This document shows positions 32,735-41,747 of a stretch of 64,000 nucleotides of DNA, in pieces. This stretch comes from Streptosporangium roseum DSM 43021. GTDB lineage: Bacteria; Actinomycetota; Actinomycetes; Streptosporangiales; Streptosporangiaceae. Numbering within the stretch: position 1 is the first letter of the stretch; the number at the start of each line of letters is the position of its first letter. Made by a program: the position numbers and the translations under genes. The stretch is taken from positions 7,316,001 to 7,380,000 of the forward strand of contig NC_013595.1 in the NCBI RefSeq assembly GCF_000024865.1. The letters run 5' to 3'. The notes beneath the pieces are model-generated. The model was not told the DNA's origin. It saw only the letters and a list, made by a program, of their open reading frames with translations, and made no database searches.

Positions 32735-34771
32735 ATGACCGATCGCTTGCTCGGCAAGGCCCCGACCGGCCCCGAGGGCGAGGGCGGGTCCGCGCCGGCG
32801 GCACAGGGCAAACTCGTCGGCAGGCGCTACCGCCTGGTCTCACCGGTCGGCCGCGGCGGCATGGGCATGGTGTGGCACGCCCACGACGTCCTGCTCGACC
32901 GGGACGTCGCGGTCAAGGAGCTGATCCTCCCCTACGGGCTGGACCACGCGGGCAAGCAGATGGCCCACCGGCGCATGCTGCGCGAGGCCCGTTCGGCCGC
33001 GCGGCTCAGCCACCCGGGGATCGTCACCGTCCACGACGTCGTCGAGGAGGACGGCCGCCCCTGGATCGTGATGGAGCTGGTCCGCGCCTGGTCCCTGGAG
33101 CAGGCCGTACGGCAGAGCGGGCCGCTGCCCGTGGCCCAGGCCGCCGAGATCGGCGTCCGGGTGCTCGACGCGCTCCGCCACGCCCACGCCGCCGGAATCC
33201 TGCACCGCGACGTCAAGCCCGGCAACGTGCTGCTCACCTCCGACCGGGTGGTGCTCACCGACTTCGGCATCGCCGCGATAGAGGGTGACGTCACGATCAC
33301 CCAGACCGGCCTGCTGATGGGCTCCCCGGCCTACATCCCGCCGGAGCGGCTGTCCGGCCAGCCGGTCACGCACGCCGCCGACCTGTGGTCCTTCGGGGCC
33401 ACGCTGTACGCGGCGGTGGAGGGCCGCCCGCCGTACGAGGGCCCCGACGCGGTGGCGGTGCTGGGTGCGATCCTCACCCAGGAGCCCACCCGCCCGCAGC
33501 GGGCCGGGGCGCTGGTCGCCGTCATCGAGGGCCTGCTCCGCAAGAACCCGGCCGACCGGATGACCGCCGCCCAGGTGTCGGACCTGCTGGACCGGGTGCT
33601 GCGCAGCCATGGCTCCACGCCTCCCAACCGCGTGCCCGTCGCTCCCGTCCCCTCGCCGATGCCGGTCCCGGGCGACTCGATGCCGATGCATCTCCTGCCG
33701 CCGCCGGACCCGCCTTCCGGGCCGATGCCCTCGCGGATCATCGAGACCCCCTCCGGCCCGGTGCGGGTGCCGTACGAGGTGCCGGGCGGCCACGCGGCGC
33801 CCCGCGGCACGCCGGGCGGCCACCGCGCGGACCTGCTGTCCGTGCCGGGGCACTCACCCGTCGGCGCCGCCGATCCGCCGGCCGCCCCGCCCGGCGGGCA
33901 CCAGCGTGGCTACGAGGCGCTGCGCAGCCCCGCGGCCGACCTCGGGCGCCCTCTCCCGTCCGATCCGCCCGGCGAGCTCACGGGCACCCCGCCGCGCGGC
34001 ACGGCCGCTCCGGCCTCCGGAGCGGGGCTGTGGCCCCTCCCCGCCGGCCAGGGCACCCGCGACGGCGCGCAGTCCTCCCAGCCCGTCACGGTGCCCAGCC
34101 GGATCGAGGGCCGCAGGAGCTCGCGCCGCCGGACGGGCGGCCAGGGCGGCTGGATGCGCGACGGCCGTCCGACAGCGCGCCTGCTGGTGGCCGGCGGGGT
34201 GGGGGCGGCGGCCGTGCTGGCCGCCGCGCTGCTCATCCTGCTCCCCGGGGACGCCTCCTCCGGCACGGCGGCTCCGGGCCCGTCTCCGGCGGTCTCCGCG
34301 CCGGCCGACCCGGTGTCGCCGTTGCGGGCGGGCGGCGAGGTCCCGGAGGGGTTCAGGACGCTGAGCGGGGGCGGCGTCTCCGGCGCGGTGGCCAAGGGCT
34401 GGACGGTGAAGGCGGGGGAGGACGGCTCGGCCACCTTCTCCGGCCCGAAGGACAGCGGGCGGAGCATCGCGGTCACCAAGGTGCCGGTCGCCGATCCGGT
34501 GACCGCGCTGAGGCGGGCGAGCAAGCAGGGCCTGGACGAATACATCGAGGTCGGGGTCACGCCCGTGCGGTACGGCGCGTGGAAGGCGGCCGACTGGGAA
34601 TACACCTATGTCCAGCCCGACAGCGTCGTGCCCATGCACGGGCTGACCCGCTATGTCGCGCTCGACGGCGAGACCGCCTACCAGATCACGTTCGCGATGC
34701 AGGACCTGGAGTGGGAGAAGAACGCCCCGCTGCTGCGGACCTTCTTCGACACCTTCGCCCCGGCCGACTGA
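32735..34771 (+). CDS. Membrane-anchored Ser/Thr protein kinase
   Basis: The 678-residue product begins with a Hanks-type kinase domain (about residues 32-290): glycine loop GRGGMG (39-44), catalytic Lys61 in VAVKELIL, HRDVKPGNVLL (Asp159), DFG (176-178) and the activation/P+1 loop GSPAYIPPERLSG. A 190-residue Pro-rich cytoplasmic linker follows, then a basic patch (GRRSSRRRTGG), one membrane helix (about 482-506, LLVAGGVGAAAVLAAALLILL) and an extracellular domain of about 150 residues starting GFRTLSGGGVSGAVAKGW, without PASTA repeats. The ATG at 32735 follows a G-rich ribosome site; upstream a small inverted repeat (GCCAACC/GGTTGGC, 32692-32715) is present. Signal unknown; the extracellular domain probably senses it. 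Confidence 0.9.
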   Translation: MTDRLLGKAPTGPEGEGGSAPAAQGKLVGRRYRLVSPVGRGGMGMVWHAHDVLLDRDVAVKELILPYGLDHAGKQMAHRRMLREARSAARLSHPGIVTVHDVVEEDGRPWIVMELVRAWSLEQAVRQSGPLPVAQAAEIGVRVLDALRHAHAAGILHRDVKPGNVLLTSDRVVLTDFGIAAIEGDVTITQTGLLMGSPAYIPPERLSGQPVTHAADLWSFGATLYAAVEGRPPYEGPDAVAVLGAILTQEPTRPQRAGALVAVIEGLLRKNPADRMTAAQVSDLLDRVLRSHGSTPPNRVPVAPVPSPMPVPGDSMPMHLLPPPDPPSGPMPSRIIETPSGPVRVPYEVPGGHAAPRGTPGGHRADLLSVPGHSPVGAADPPAAPPGGHQRGYEALRSPAADLGRPLPSDPPGELTGTPPRGTAAPASGAGLWPLPAGQGTRDGAQSSQPVTVPSRIEGRRSSRRRTGGQGGWMRDGRPTARLLVAGGVGAAAVLAAALLILLPGDASSGTAAPGPSPAVSAPADPVSPLRAGGEVPEGFRTLSGGGVSGAVAKGWTVKAGEDGSATFSGPKDSGRSIAVTKVPVADPVTALRRASKQGLDEYIEVGVTPVRYGAWKAADWEYTYVQPDSVVPMHGLTRYVALDGETAYQITFAMQDLEWEKNAPLLRTFFDTFAPAD

Positions 34772-34849
34772 GCGTCGTCCCGGCCGGGGTGCCGGGGCCC
34801 GCCTCCGCGGGCCGCGGCGTGAGCCACCCGCCCCTGCGGGTCACGTCAT

Positions 34850-34870
34850 GAGTGATGACAGACTTCACTC
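34850..34870 (+). promoter_or_regulatory. Inverted repeat just upstream of an MFS gene start
   Basis: GAGTGA (34850-34855) and TCACTC (34865-34870) form 6-bp arms around nine bases, directly abutting the GTG start. GTCACG/CGTGAC arms enclose it (34840-34875). It could be a repressor site; no regulator gene is adjacent. Confidence 0.35.
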
Positions 34871-36157
34871 GTGACCAAAATCCCCACAAATGTCGACATT
34901 TCCCCCCAGATTGGGGGGCAAATCGCCACCGTCCAGCGGCGGACGCTCGCCGTCCTGTCCGTCGCGCAGATCACCAGCGGGGTCGGGGTCGCGGTGGGCT
35001 TCGCCTTCAGCTCGCTGGTGGTCGCCCAGCTCTCCGGCTCCGTGTCGATCAGCGGGCTGGCCGGGACCGCCTCCGTGCTCGGGGCCGCGCTGCTGGCCCT
35101 GCCCACCGCCAGAGCCTCGGGCAGGAGCGGGCGGCGGGCCGGGCTGGCCCTGGCCTACGGCTGCGCCCTGCTCGGCTGCCTGATCACGGTGGTCGCCATC
35201 ACCGTCCGCTCGTGGCCGCTGATGCTGGCCGGGCTGGTGCTGTTCGGCGGCGCGAGCGCGGGCAGCCTGGCCTCCCGCTACTCCGCGACCGACCTGTCCC
35301 CGCCGGGACACTCCGCCCGGCACCTCTCGTGGGTGGTGTGGGCCGCCACGATCGGCTCGGTCGCCGGCCCGAACCTCGCCGAACCGGCCGACCACCTCGG
35401 CCGCAGGCTCGGCCTCGCCCCGGACACCGGCCCGTTCGCGCTCTCCCTGCTGGCCTTCGCGATCGCGCTGGCCGTCATCGTGATCGGCCTGCGTCCCGAC
35501 CCGCTGCTGCTGGCCCGCTCGACCGCCCCCGCCCCCGCCTCCGCTCCCGGCACGACCGTGCCCGCCGCGCGGGCCCGGGGGACCCTGCGCACCGCCTGGC
35601 AGGCCCTGCGCCAGGCTCCGGCGGCGGTGCGGGCTCTCGTCGCGATCGCGGTCAGCCACACCGCGATGGTGTCGGTCATGTCCATGACCCCGGTCCACCT
35701 CGACCACGGCGGCTCGCCGAACTGGGTCATCGGGATCGTGCTCAGCCTGCACATCGCGGGCATGTACGTCCTCTCCCCGCTGGTCGGCTGGCTGGCCGAC
35801 CGGATCGGCCGGGTCCCGGTGCTGACGCTCGGCATGGGCCTGCTGCTCGCCGCCGCCGTCCTCGCCGGTACGGCCGGGCCGCACGGCGTCACCCAGGTGT
35901 CGGCCGGCCTGGCCCTGCTCGGCGCCGGCTGGTCCTGCGGGCTGATCGCCGGCTCGGCGATGCTCAGCGACGCCGTGCCGCTGGAGCACCGCCCCGCCGT
36001 ACAGGGCCTGTCGGACCTGCTGATGAACGTCTGCGGCGCGACCGGCGCGGTGGCCGCCGGCGTCATCGTGGGCGCCCTGTCCTACGGCGTGCTCGGCACG
36101 GTCGTGGCGGTCATGGTGACGATCACCGGTGCCTGGCTGACGCTGAAGCGCACCTGA
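34871..36157 (+). CDS. MFS transporter
   Basis: The 428-residue product has 12 predicted membrane helices in two halves joined by an Ala/Pro-rich loop (about residues 215-240). The second half carries the MFS signature LVGWLADRIGRVPVLTLG and LLGAGWSCGLIAGSAMLSDAVPLEHRPAVQGLSDLLMNVCGA, which is typical of actinobacterial drug-efflux-type carriers. Substrate unknown. The GTG at 34871 lies directly against an inverted repeat, and no ribosome site is evident, so a leaderless transcript is possible. A G-quartet-like CCCCCC...GGGGGG hairpin lies within codons 12-18. Confidence 0.85.
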   Translation: MTKIPTNVDISPQIGGQIATVQRRTLAVLSVAQITSGVGVAVGFAFSSLVVAQLSGSVSISGLAGTASVLGAALLALPTARASGRSGRRAGLALAYGCALLGCLITVVAITVRSWPLMLAGLVLFGGASAGSLASRYSATDLSPPGHSARHLSWVVWAATIGSVAGPNLAEPADHLGRRLGLAPDTGPFALSLLAFAIALAVIVIGLRPDPLLLARSTAPAPASAPGTTVPAARARGTLRTAWQALRQAPAAVRALVAIAVSHTAMVSVMSMTPVHLDHGGSPNWVIGIVLSLHIAGMYVLSPLVGWLADRIGRVPVLTLGMGLLLAAAVLAGTAGPHGVTQVSAGLALLGAGWSCGLIAGSAMLSDAVPLEHRPAVQGLSDLLMNVCGATGAVAAGVIVGALSYGVLGTVVAVMVTITGAWLTLKRT

Positions 36158-36178
36158 CGCCCCCTGACACGACCCGGC

Positions 36179-37774
36179 TCATTTGGCGTCGGCGTAGCAC
36201 CGCACCGCGACGGCCTGCATCGGGAAGCGCACCGGGGTCGGGCCGAACAGCAGCCGGGTCGCCTCCTCGGCGGCCCTGCCGACCGCCGCGACGACCTCCT
36301 CGGCCAGCTCCGCCGGACAGTGCACCATCACCTCGTCGTGCTGGAAGAACACCAGCCTGGCCGGGTCGGGCAGCAGCCCTCGCAGCACGGCCATGAGAGC
36401 CAGCGCCCACTCCGCCGCGGTGGCCTGGACCACGAAGTTACGGGTGAACCGGCCCCGGTCGCGGGCCGCCCGCTTCCCCTCGGGGCCGGAGACCAGCTCC
36501 CGCCAGCCCGCCGAGGGCTGCGGGCAGGTGCGGCCGAGCCAGGAGCGGACCAGCTTGCCCTCCTCGCCGCTCCGCGCGGCGTCCTCCACGAACTGGTAGG
36601 CCCTGGGGAAGCGCTGCCGCATCACGGCCAGCAACTTGGGCGCGTCTCCGCTGGTCCCGCCGTACATCGCCGACAGCATGGCGATCTTGGCGCTGTCGCG
36701 CTCACCGCCGAACGCCTGGGCCAGCGCCTGGTAGAGGTCGATCTGCCCGGCCGCCCTGGCCAGGCCGCCGTCCCCGGCCATCGCGGCCAGCACCCGGGGT
36801 TCGAGCTGGGCGGCGTCGGCGACGACCAGCGTCCAGCCCTCGTCGGCCACCACGACCTGCCGCATCACCTTGGGGATCTGCAGCGCGCCGCCGCCGCTGG
36901 TGGCCCACCGGCCCGACACGACGCCCCCCACCACGTATTCAGGCCGGAAGCGGTGATCGCGGACCCACTGGTCGGCCCAGACCCAGCCGTGGAAGCTGTA
37001 GATCCTGGCCATCTCCTTGTAGGCGAGCAGGGGCGCGACGCCAGGGTGGTCGACCTTCTTGATCTCATGGGCCCGGGTGGAGGCGACGGGCACGCCCGCC
37101 GACTTGAACGCCTTGACGATCTGCTGCGGGGAGTCGGGGTTGAACGGCGTGCCGAAGGCCTCGGCCACCTGGTCGGCCAGGGCCTGGAGCCTGGCGGGCC
37201 GCATGCCGTGCACCGGGCGCGGGCCCAGCAGCCCGGTCAGGAGCGTGTCGTGCACGTCCTCCCGCCACGGCATGCCGTCGTGGCCCATCTCCCCCGCGAT
37301 CAACGCCCCGGCGGACTCGGCGGCGACCAGCAGCCGGAACCGCTGCGGATCGGCGGTGGCCTCGATCCGCCTGAGCTGGTCGGCGTGAACCTCGGCGACC
37401 AGGCCGACGTCGGGCGGGGGCGGCTCCTCCTCGAACAGCGTGGCCTGCCGCGCCTGCGGCCCGTGGTGGTCCTCCGGCACCGGCAGGCCGTGCAGCCGCG
37501 CGTGGGCGGCCTGGGCCGACCGGGGCTCACCGTGGCGCCCCTCGTATCCCAGGAGCAGGCCCTCGGTCAGCGCCAGGTCGTGACAGCGGGCCGGCCGCAC
37601 GCCGGCGGCGAGCAGCGACGGCTGGACCTCCCGCGTGTCCGCCCAGACCCAGCGCGGCCGCCCGGCCTCCAGCTTGCGCACGGCCTCCGCCAGATCACCG
37701 ACGGCCCGCGCGTCCCGCCCCTCCGGGCACAGGACGCCCCCACCGCCGGGACCTGCCGCGACTGCCACGTTCAT
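36179..37774 (-). CDS. DNA polymerase family A-like protein (bifunctional 3'-5' exonuclease/polymerase type)
   Basis: The 531-residue product keeps the polymerase-A core motifs: motif A VVADAAQLEPRVLAAMAGD, motif B region RDSAKIAMLSAMYGGTSG and motif C FFQHDEVMVHCP, with TRNFVVQATAAEWALALM between. The N-terminal 200 residues correspond to a degenerate exonuclease-like domain (WVWADTREVQPSLLAAGVRPARCHDLALTEGLLLG). It lacks the 5' nuclease of PolA and is much shorter. Actinomycetes commonly carry this second family-A protein beside PolA; its cellular role is poorly defined and probably repair-related. ATG 37774 is used; the frame is open further upstream but crosses the metallophosphatase gene. 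Convergent with the MFS gene at 21 bp. Confidence 0.88.
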   Translation of the reverse strand: MNVAVAAGPGGGGVLCPEGRDARAVGDLAEAVRKLEAGRPRWVWADTREVQPSLLAAGVRPARCHDLALTEGLLLGYEGRHGEPRSAQAAHARLHGLPVPEDHHGPQARQATLFEEEPPPPDVGLVAEVHADQLRRIEATADPQRFRLLVAAESAGALIAGEMGHDGMPWREDVHDTLLTGLLGPRPVHGMRPARLQALADQVAEAFGTPFNPDSPQQIVKAFKSAGVPVASTRAHEIKKVDHPGVAPLLAYKEMARIYSFHGWVWADQWVRDHRFRPEYVVGGVVSGRWATSGGGALQIPKVMRQVVVADEGWTLVVADAAQLEPRVLAAMAGDGGLARAAGQIDLYQALAQAFGGERDSAKIAMLSAMYGGTSGDAPKLLAVMRQRFPRAYQFVEDAARSGEEGKLVRSWLGRTCPQPSAGWRELVSGPEGKRAARDRGRFTRNFVVQATAAEWALALMAVLRGLLPDPARLVFFQHDEVMVHCPAELAEEVVAAVGRAAEEATRLLFGPTPVRFPMQAVAVRCYADAK

Positions 37775-37809
37775 ATGCCCAGCCTGCCACGGAGAACCGA
37801 CATTTCCGA

Positions 37810-39318
37810 TCAGAGGAGCGAGATCACGACCTCGTCTTCGAGCGGGGGTTCGATCTCCTGCGGCAGGCACCCGGTGGCGGCGAAACAGCGGATCTTCAAC
37901 GTCTGCGGCGTCACGGAGATGTGCAGGAAGCTCTTGAAGAACGGCGGGGTGTCCCAGTCCGACAGCTCCGACAGGTAACGGTGGAAGACCCTGCCCACGG
38001 GCAGCCGGAACGGCATCGGCCAGCCGCCGAGGATCCGCGCCGCCCAGCGCATCCGCCGGGTGACGCGGACGGGCGGGACGTCGCGGACCGGGGTGTTGCC
38101 GATCTGCCGGGACATCAGCGTCGCGCTCTCGGCGGGCGTCAGGTAGAGCCAGCGCATGCGCAGCCGTTCGCTGTAGAGCTTGCTGTAGAACGACAGCGAG
38201 TCGCCGCGGAGCGGGTAGCACCTGTAGTCGTCCTCGTGCAGGCCGCCGACCGTGACCCTGGGGATGGTGTGGGTGGCGTGCATGAAGGCCCCGGAGCCGC
38301 CCGCCACGATGTACTGGATCGTCCGGCCACCGGCCTTGATCGGGAAACGCTGGTAGTTGTGCACGTCGCCGCCTATCGCCGCGACGTAGTTGTGCGCGGG
38401 GTCGGCGACGATGTCGTCGATCGTCCCGCCGCCCTCCAGCTTGGACGGCTTGTACTCGTTACGGGTGTAGACGGGCTTGCCGGTGATCAGCACCTTGGGC
38501 CGGGGATCGCGCGACACCTCGCGCAGCCACTGCTCCTGCTCCCGGTCCAGCGTGCTGTGGATCCCGGTGTCCACGCCCACGATGAGCAGCCCGGGGGTCT
38601 CCATCGCCCAGTACGGCGCGGGCTGCACGGCCCGCTGCACGGGCAGGGGCCGGTGCTCCCGCGCCCTCGCCAGCCGGGCCTCGTCGATCTTCTCCGGCTT
38701 GCGCCAGAGCAGCCCCCGCAGCCCGGAGGGCGTCAGCCGGAACCCCTGCCGCTCGGCCTTCAGCGCCGGGGCGTCGCAGAAGACCCGCATGAAGCCGCCG
38801 AGCCCGTCGTACCAGTCGTGGTTGCCGGGAATGGCGTAGATCGGCGCCCGGTAGTCCTTGTAGGGGCGGAAGAACTTGTCCTCGTACTCGTTCCCCGACC
38901 CGGTGGGGTAGACCACGTCGCTGGCGATGACGGCGAAGGAGGTGTCCGCGCCGAGTTTGAGCAGGCCGGGGATCACGGCGTACTGCGAGGCGTCACCCTC
39001 CCCCGTGTCCCCGAGGACGAGAAAGGAGAACTCCGGCCCGACGTCCATCGGGATGCGGAAGGAGGGATCGACGCCCCGCTCCCGCTGGGACGCCGTCCAG
39101 CGCACCCGGACCTGGCCCGAGGGATCGCCGAACAGGCCCGCGAGGACCTCGTTCCTCGACCGCCAGACGGTGTGCGGGCTGAGCCAGGTGAAACTCTCCT
39201 TGCTGGGCCGCAGCTCCTTGAAGGCGCCGATCTCGACGCAGTCCCAGCCCGCCCCCTCCTCCGACACCCGAGAGGAGACCTCACGCCCGCGTTCCGCGGC
39301 CTGCCCGACATCGACCAT
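37810..39318 (-). CDS. Metallophosphoesterase (purple acid phosphatase-like)
   Basis: The 502-residue product contains the calcineurin-like phosphoesterase motifs in order: VLGDTGEGD (metal Asp), ASDVVYP where most relatives have GDxxY, IPGNHDWYD, and GGDVHNYQRFP (GGxVHxY), with VLITGKPVY between. Flanking these are a helical N-terminus of about 95 residues and a 130-residue C-terminal extension with basic helices (RRMRWAARILGGW). No signal peptide is seen, so it is probably cytoplasmic or peripheral. It is a two-metal phosphatase of unknown substrate. Divergent from the thioesterase (185 bp). The ATG at 39318 matches the conserved start of close relatives as far as I can judge. Confidence 0.85.
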   Translation of the reverse strand: MVDVGQAAERGREVSSRVSEEGAGWDCVEIGAFKELRPSKESFTWLSPHTVWRSRNEVLAGLFGDPSGQVRVRWTASQRERGVDPSFRIPMDVGPEFSFLVLGDTGEGDASQYAVIPGLLKLGADTSFAVIASDVVYPTGSGNEYEDKFFRPYKDYRAPIYAIPGNHDWYDGLGGFMRVFCDAPALKAERQGFRLTPSGLRGLLWRKPEKIDEARLARAREHRPLPVQRAVQPAPYWAMETPGLLIVGVDTGIHSTLDREQEQWLREVSRDPRPKVLITGKPVYTRNEYKPSKLEGGGTIDDIVADPAHNYVAAIGGDVHNYQRFPIKAGGRTIQYIVAGGSGAFMHATHTIPRVTVGGLHEDDYRCYPLRGDSLSFYSKLYSERLRMRWLYLTPAESATLMSRQIGNTPVRDVPPVRVTRRMRWAARILGGWPMPFRLPVGRVFHRYLSELSDWDTPPFFKSFLHISVTPQTLKIRCFAATGCLPQEIEPPLEDEVVISLL

Positions 39319-39491
39319 GACCGTATTTTGGCGTTGATCTTACGCAGACGCACCCGTTCCCGGAGATGCGACCGTCCCGGAACACCTGGACCGCGACCTC
39401 GGAGCGGGCCACGGCCCTGCCCCCGCACCCTCTCGCTCCGCAAAAGATTGATCATCGTGGCGGGGGGACGCGTTCCCGATCAGCTCTGGAA

Positions 39492-39497
39492 TATAGT
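39492..39497 (+). promoter_or_regulatory. -10 element of a probable leaderless thioesterase transcript
   Basis: TATAGT lies seven bases before the GTG start at 39504, so transcription should begin at the start codon. No ribosome site is present between them. No good -35 was found at the standard spacing. Confidence 0.5.
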
Positions 39498-39503
39498 TCT
39501 ACC

Positions 39504-39932
39504 GTGTACGCCTACTGGGAGACCGTCGCGACCAGGTGGAAGGACAACGACGTCTACGGCCACGTCAACAACGCCGTCCACTACTCGCTGATGGACACCG
39601 TGATCAACACCTGGCTCATCGAGAAGGCGGGGCTGGACATCCACCACGGCGACGCCATCGGCCTGTGCGTCGAGTCGCACTGCGCCTACAAGGCGTCGGT
39701 CTCCTTCCCCGAGCCCATCCGGGTCGGGCTGCGGATCGGGCACCTGGGCCGCTCCAGCGTCCGCTACGAGCTCGGCCTGTTCCGCGAGGACGGCGAGACG
39801 GTGGTGGCCGAGGGGCACTTCGTCCACGTGTTCGTGGACCGGCGGACCCGCCGGCCGGCCGAGATCCCGGGACCGTTGCGCGGCGCCATGGAGAAGCTCG
39901 TGACCGGAGACGGCGTCCCCCGCCACCCCTGA
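39504..39932 (+). CDS. Acyl-CoA thioesterase, 4HBT/YbgC-like hotdog fold
   Basis: The 142-residue product is a single hotdog domain. The N-terminal TRWKDNDVYGHVNNAVHYSLMDTVINTWL holds the catalytic Asp of the 4-hydroxybenzoyl-CoA thioesterase subfamily, and VESHCAYKASVSFPEPIRVGLRIGHLGRSSVRYEL is the core strand region. It would hydrolyse acyl-CoA esters in the cytoplasm as a homotetramer; the chain length is unknown. The GTG at 39504 gives VYAYWETV, the family N-terminus; an upstream in-frame start would add 46 residues from non-coding-like sequence. Directly downstream lies a dehydrogenase remnant. Confidence 0.88.
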   Translation: MYAYWETVATRWKDNDVYGHVNNAVHYSLMDTVINTWLIEKAGLDIHHGDAIGLCVESHCAYKASVSFPEPIRVGLRIGHLGRSSVRYELGLFREDGETVVAEGHFVHVFVDRRTRRPAEIPGPLRGAMEKLVTGDGVPRHP

Positions 39933-39947
39933 CCGGCAGACGCGCCG

Positions 39948-40034
39948 CTGTCGCACCGGCCGGCCCTGGAGGAGGTCAACGAGGGCTTCGACCGCCTGCA
40001 CACCGGCGAGGCGGTCCGCCAGGTGATCGCCTTC
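39948..40034 (+). pseudogene. C-terminal remnant of a zinc-type alcohol dehydrogenase
   Basis: Twenty-nine codons read LEEVNEGFDRLHTGEAVRQV followed by IAF. This is the stereotyped C-terminal end of medium-chain, class III-like or mycothiol-dependent alcohol dehydrogenases (PLDEVNEAFDxMxxGxxIRxVVxF). No start, catalytic domain or ribosome site precedes it, because the thioesterase stop is 16 bp away, and the frame runs past the expected end (RGSGP). It is best explained as the leftover 3' end of a deleted gene. Confidence 0.7.
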
Positions 40035-40116
40035 CGAGGGAGCGGTCCCGGCCCGCGCGACCCGGCGCCTTTACAATGTAGATTTCAATCAGGCGTCCAC
40101 GCGACCGCCCCGGAGG

Positions 40117-41712
40117 TCAGGCGATCAGCACCCCGGGGTTGAGGATCCCCTCCGGGTCGAGCCGGCCCTTGATCCCGCGCAGGATCTCCACGCCCAGGTC
40201 GCCGATCTCGGCGGCGTAGGCCTCCCGGTGGTCGCGGCCGACGCCGTGGTGGTGCGAGATCGTGCCGCCGGCCGCGACGATCGCCTCGTTGACCGCCCGC
40301 TTGGCCCCCTCCCACTGGGCCAGGGGGTCCCCGCTCTGGGCCGTGACGACCGTGAAGTAGAGCGAGGCGCCCGTGCCGTAGACGTGGGAGACGTGGCACA
40401 TCACCAGCGGCGAGCCGAGCGAGGCGTGCAGCGACAGCCGTACGGCGTCGTAGAGGCGGGGCAGGTTGGACCAGAACCCGGCGGTCTCCAGCGTCTCCAC
40501 CGTGGCCCCCTCGGCGAGCAGGGAGTCGCGCAGGTAGGGCGCGGAGTAGCGGCCGTGCGCCCAGGACTCCCCGGGCCCGGGGCCGAGGGGGACGCCGCCG
40601 AGCCCGGCCAGCACCGCGGCGGCGCGCTCCCGCAGATCGGCCACCTCGGAGGATCCCTCGTAGCCCGCGATGACCAGGCAGCCCGCGCCGGCCGCCGGTC
40701 CGCCGATCTCCTCCGGCCTGGCCAGGCCGATCATCGTCTCGGTCTCGTCCGACAGCCGGAGCACGGTGGGCAGCGGGCCGTCCTGGGCGAGCCGCCGCAG
40801 TGCCGCCGACCCCTCCGCGAACGACGCGAAGCGCCAGCCCTCGTAGATCCGCTCGGCGGGGGCGCGCCGCACGCGGAGCCGTAGAGAGGTGATCACGCCG
40901 AAGGCGCCTTCGGAGCCGAGGATCACCTGGCGCAGGTCGGGACCGGCGGCGGACTTGGGCGCGCGGCCCAGGTCGAGGGTGCCCCGGGGGGTGGCCACGG
41001 TCAGCCCGACGACCATGTCGTCGAAGCGGCCGTATCCCGCCGAGGCCTGGCCGCTGGAGCGGGCCGCGGCGAAACCGCCCAGCGTGGCGTACTCGAAGGA
41101 CTGGGGGAAGTGGCCCAGGGTGAGCCCGTGCCCGGCGAGGAGCCGCTCGGCCTGGGGCGCGCGCAGCCCCGGCTCGATCTCCACCACCATCGACTCGGCG
41201 TCCACCGAGACCAGCCGGTTCAGTCGGGCCAGGTCGAGGGCGACGACCCCGGCGAAGCCCTGCCGCGCGGCCACCAGGCCGCCGACGACCGAGGTGCCGC
41301 CACCGAACGGGACCACCGCGACCCGGTGCGCGGCACAGGCCCGCAGCAGCTCCAACACCTCGGCGTGCGATCCGGGCAGCACCACGGCGTCGGGGGCGTC
41401 GGAGCCGTCCCCCGCGCGCATGCGCATCAGATCGGGGGTGGACTTGCCCCGGGTGTGCCGGATGCGCGCGTCGTCGTCGGAGCGGACGTGGTCGGCGCCG
41501 ACGATGCCCCCCAGCTCGCTCAGGACGAGCGGGGAGAGCGCCGCCACGGGCAGCCGCACCTCGCCGAAGCTCGCGGCCGGGGTCTCCGGCTCCCGCACGC
41601 CCAGCAGGTCCCGCAGCAGCCCGCGGATCGGCGCGGGCAGTGCGGCGGCCTTGGCGGGATCGCCCCAGCCGGACCAGAGCATGGGTTCGGCGGCGTTCTT
41701 CGGAGTTTCCAC
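40117..41712 (-). CDS. FAD-linked oxidase, alkyl-DHAP synthase-like
   Basis: The 531-residue product has an FAD_binding_4 (VAO) domain: VLPGSHAEVLELLRACAAHRVAVVPFGGGTSVVGG, then GHFPQSFEYATLGGFAAARSSGQASAGYGRFDDMVVG (FAD contacts), GSEGAFGVIT, and the C-terminal TISHHHGVGRDHREAY with LDPEGILNPG. The HHHGVGRDH motif and the N-terminal MLWSGWGDP are typical of alkyldihydroxyacetonephosphate synthase, which swaps the acyl chain of acyl-DHAP for an alcohol to make ether lipids. Bacterial relatives may instead be D-2-hydroxyacid or glycerol-type dehydrogenases. The GTG at 41712 or the ATG at 41682 could be the start. Divergent from TetR across a shared operator. Confidence 0.82.
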   Translation of the reverse strand: METPKNAAEPMLWSGWGDPAKAAALPAPIRGLLRDLLGVREPETPAASFGEVRLPVAALSPLVLSELGGIVGADHVRSDDDARIRHTRGKSTPDLMRMRAGDGSDAPDAVVLPGSHAEVLELLRACAAHRVAVVPFGGGTSVVGGLVAARQGFAGVVALDLARLNRLVSVDAESMVVEIEPGLRAPQAERLLAGHGLTLGHFPQSFEYATLGGFAAARSSGQASAGYGRFDDMVVGLTVATPRGTLDLGRAPKSAAGPDLRQVILGSEGAFGVITSLRLRVRRAPAERIYEGWRFASFAEGSAALRRLAQDGPLPTVLRLSDETETMIGLARPEEIGGPAAGAGCLVIAGYEGSSEVADLRERAAAVLAGLGGVPLGPGPGESWAHGRYSAPYLRDSLLAEGATVETLETAGFWSNLPRLYDAVRLSLHASLGSPLVMCHVSHVYGTGASLYFTVVTAQSGDPLAQWEGAKRAVNEAIVAAGGTISHHHGVGRDHREAYAAEIGDLGVEILRGIKGRLDPEGILNPGVLIA

Positions 41713-41720
41713 CTCTACAC

Positions 41721-41747
41721 TGTGACAGATGACGTCCATCCGTCACA
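41721..41747. promoter_or_regulatory. TetR operator, 27-bp interrupted palindrome
   Basis: Left arm TGTGACAGATG (41721-41731) and right arm CATCCGTCACA (41737-41747) pair in 10 of 11 positions around a 5-bp centre. The site lies between the flavoenzyme GTG and the tetR coding start, overlaps a -10-like TACACT (41716-41721), and covers the tetR ATG. It fits autoregulation plus control of the divergent gene. Confidence 0.75.
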
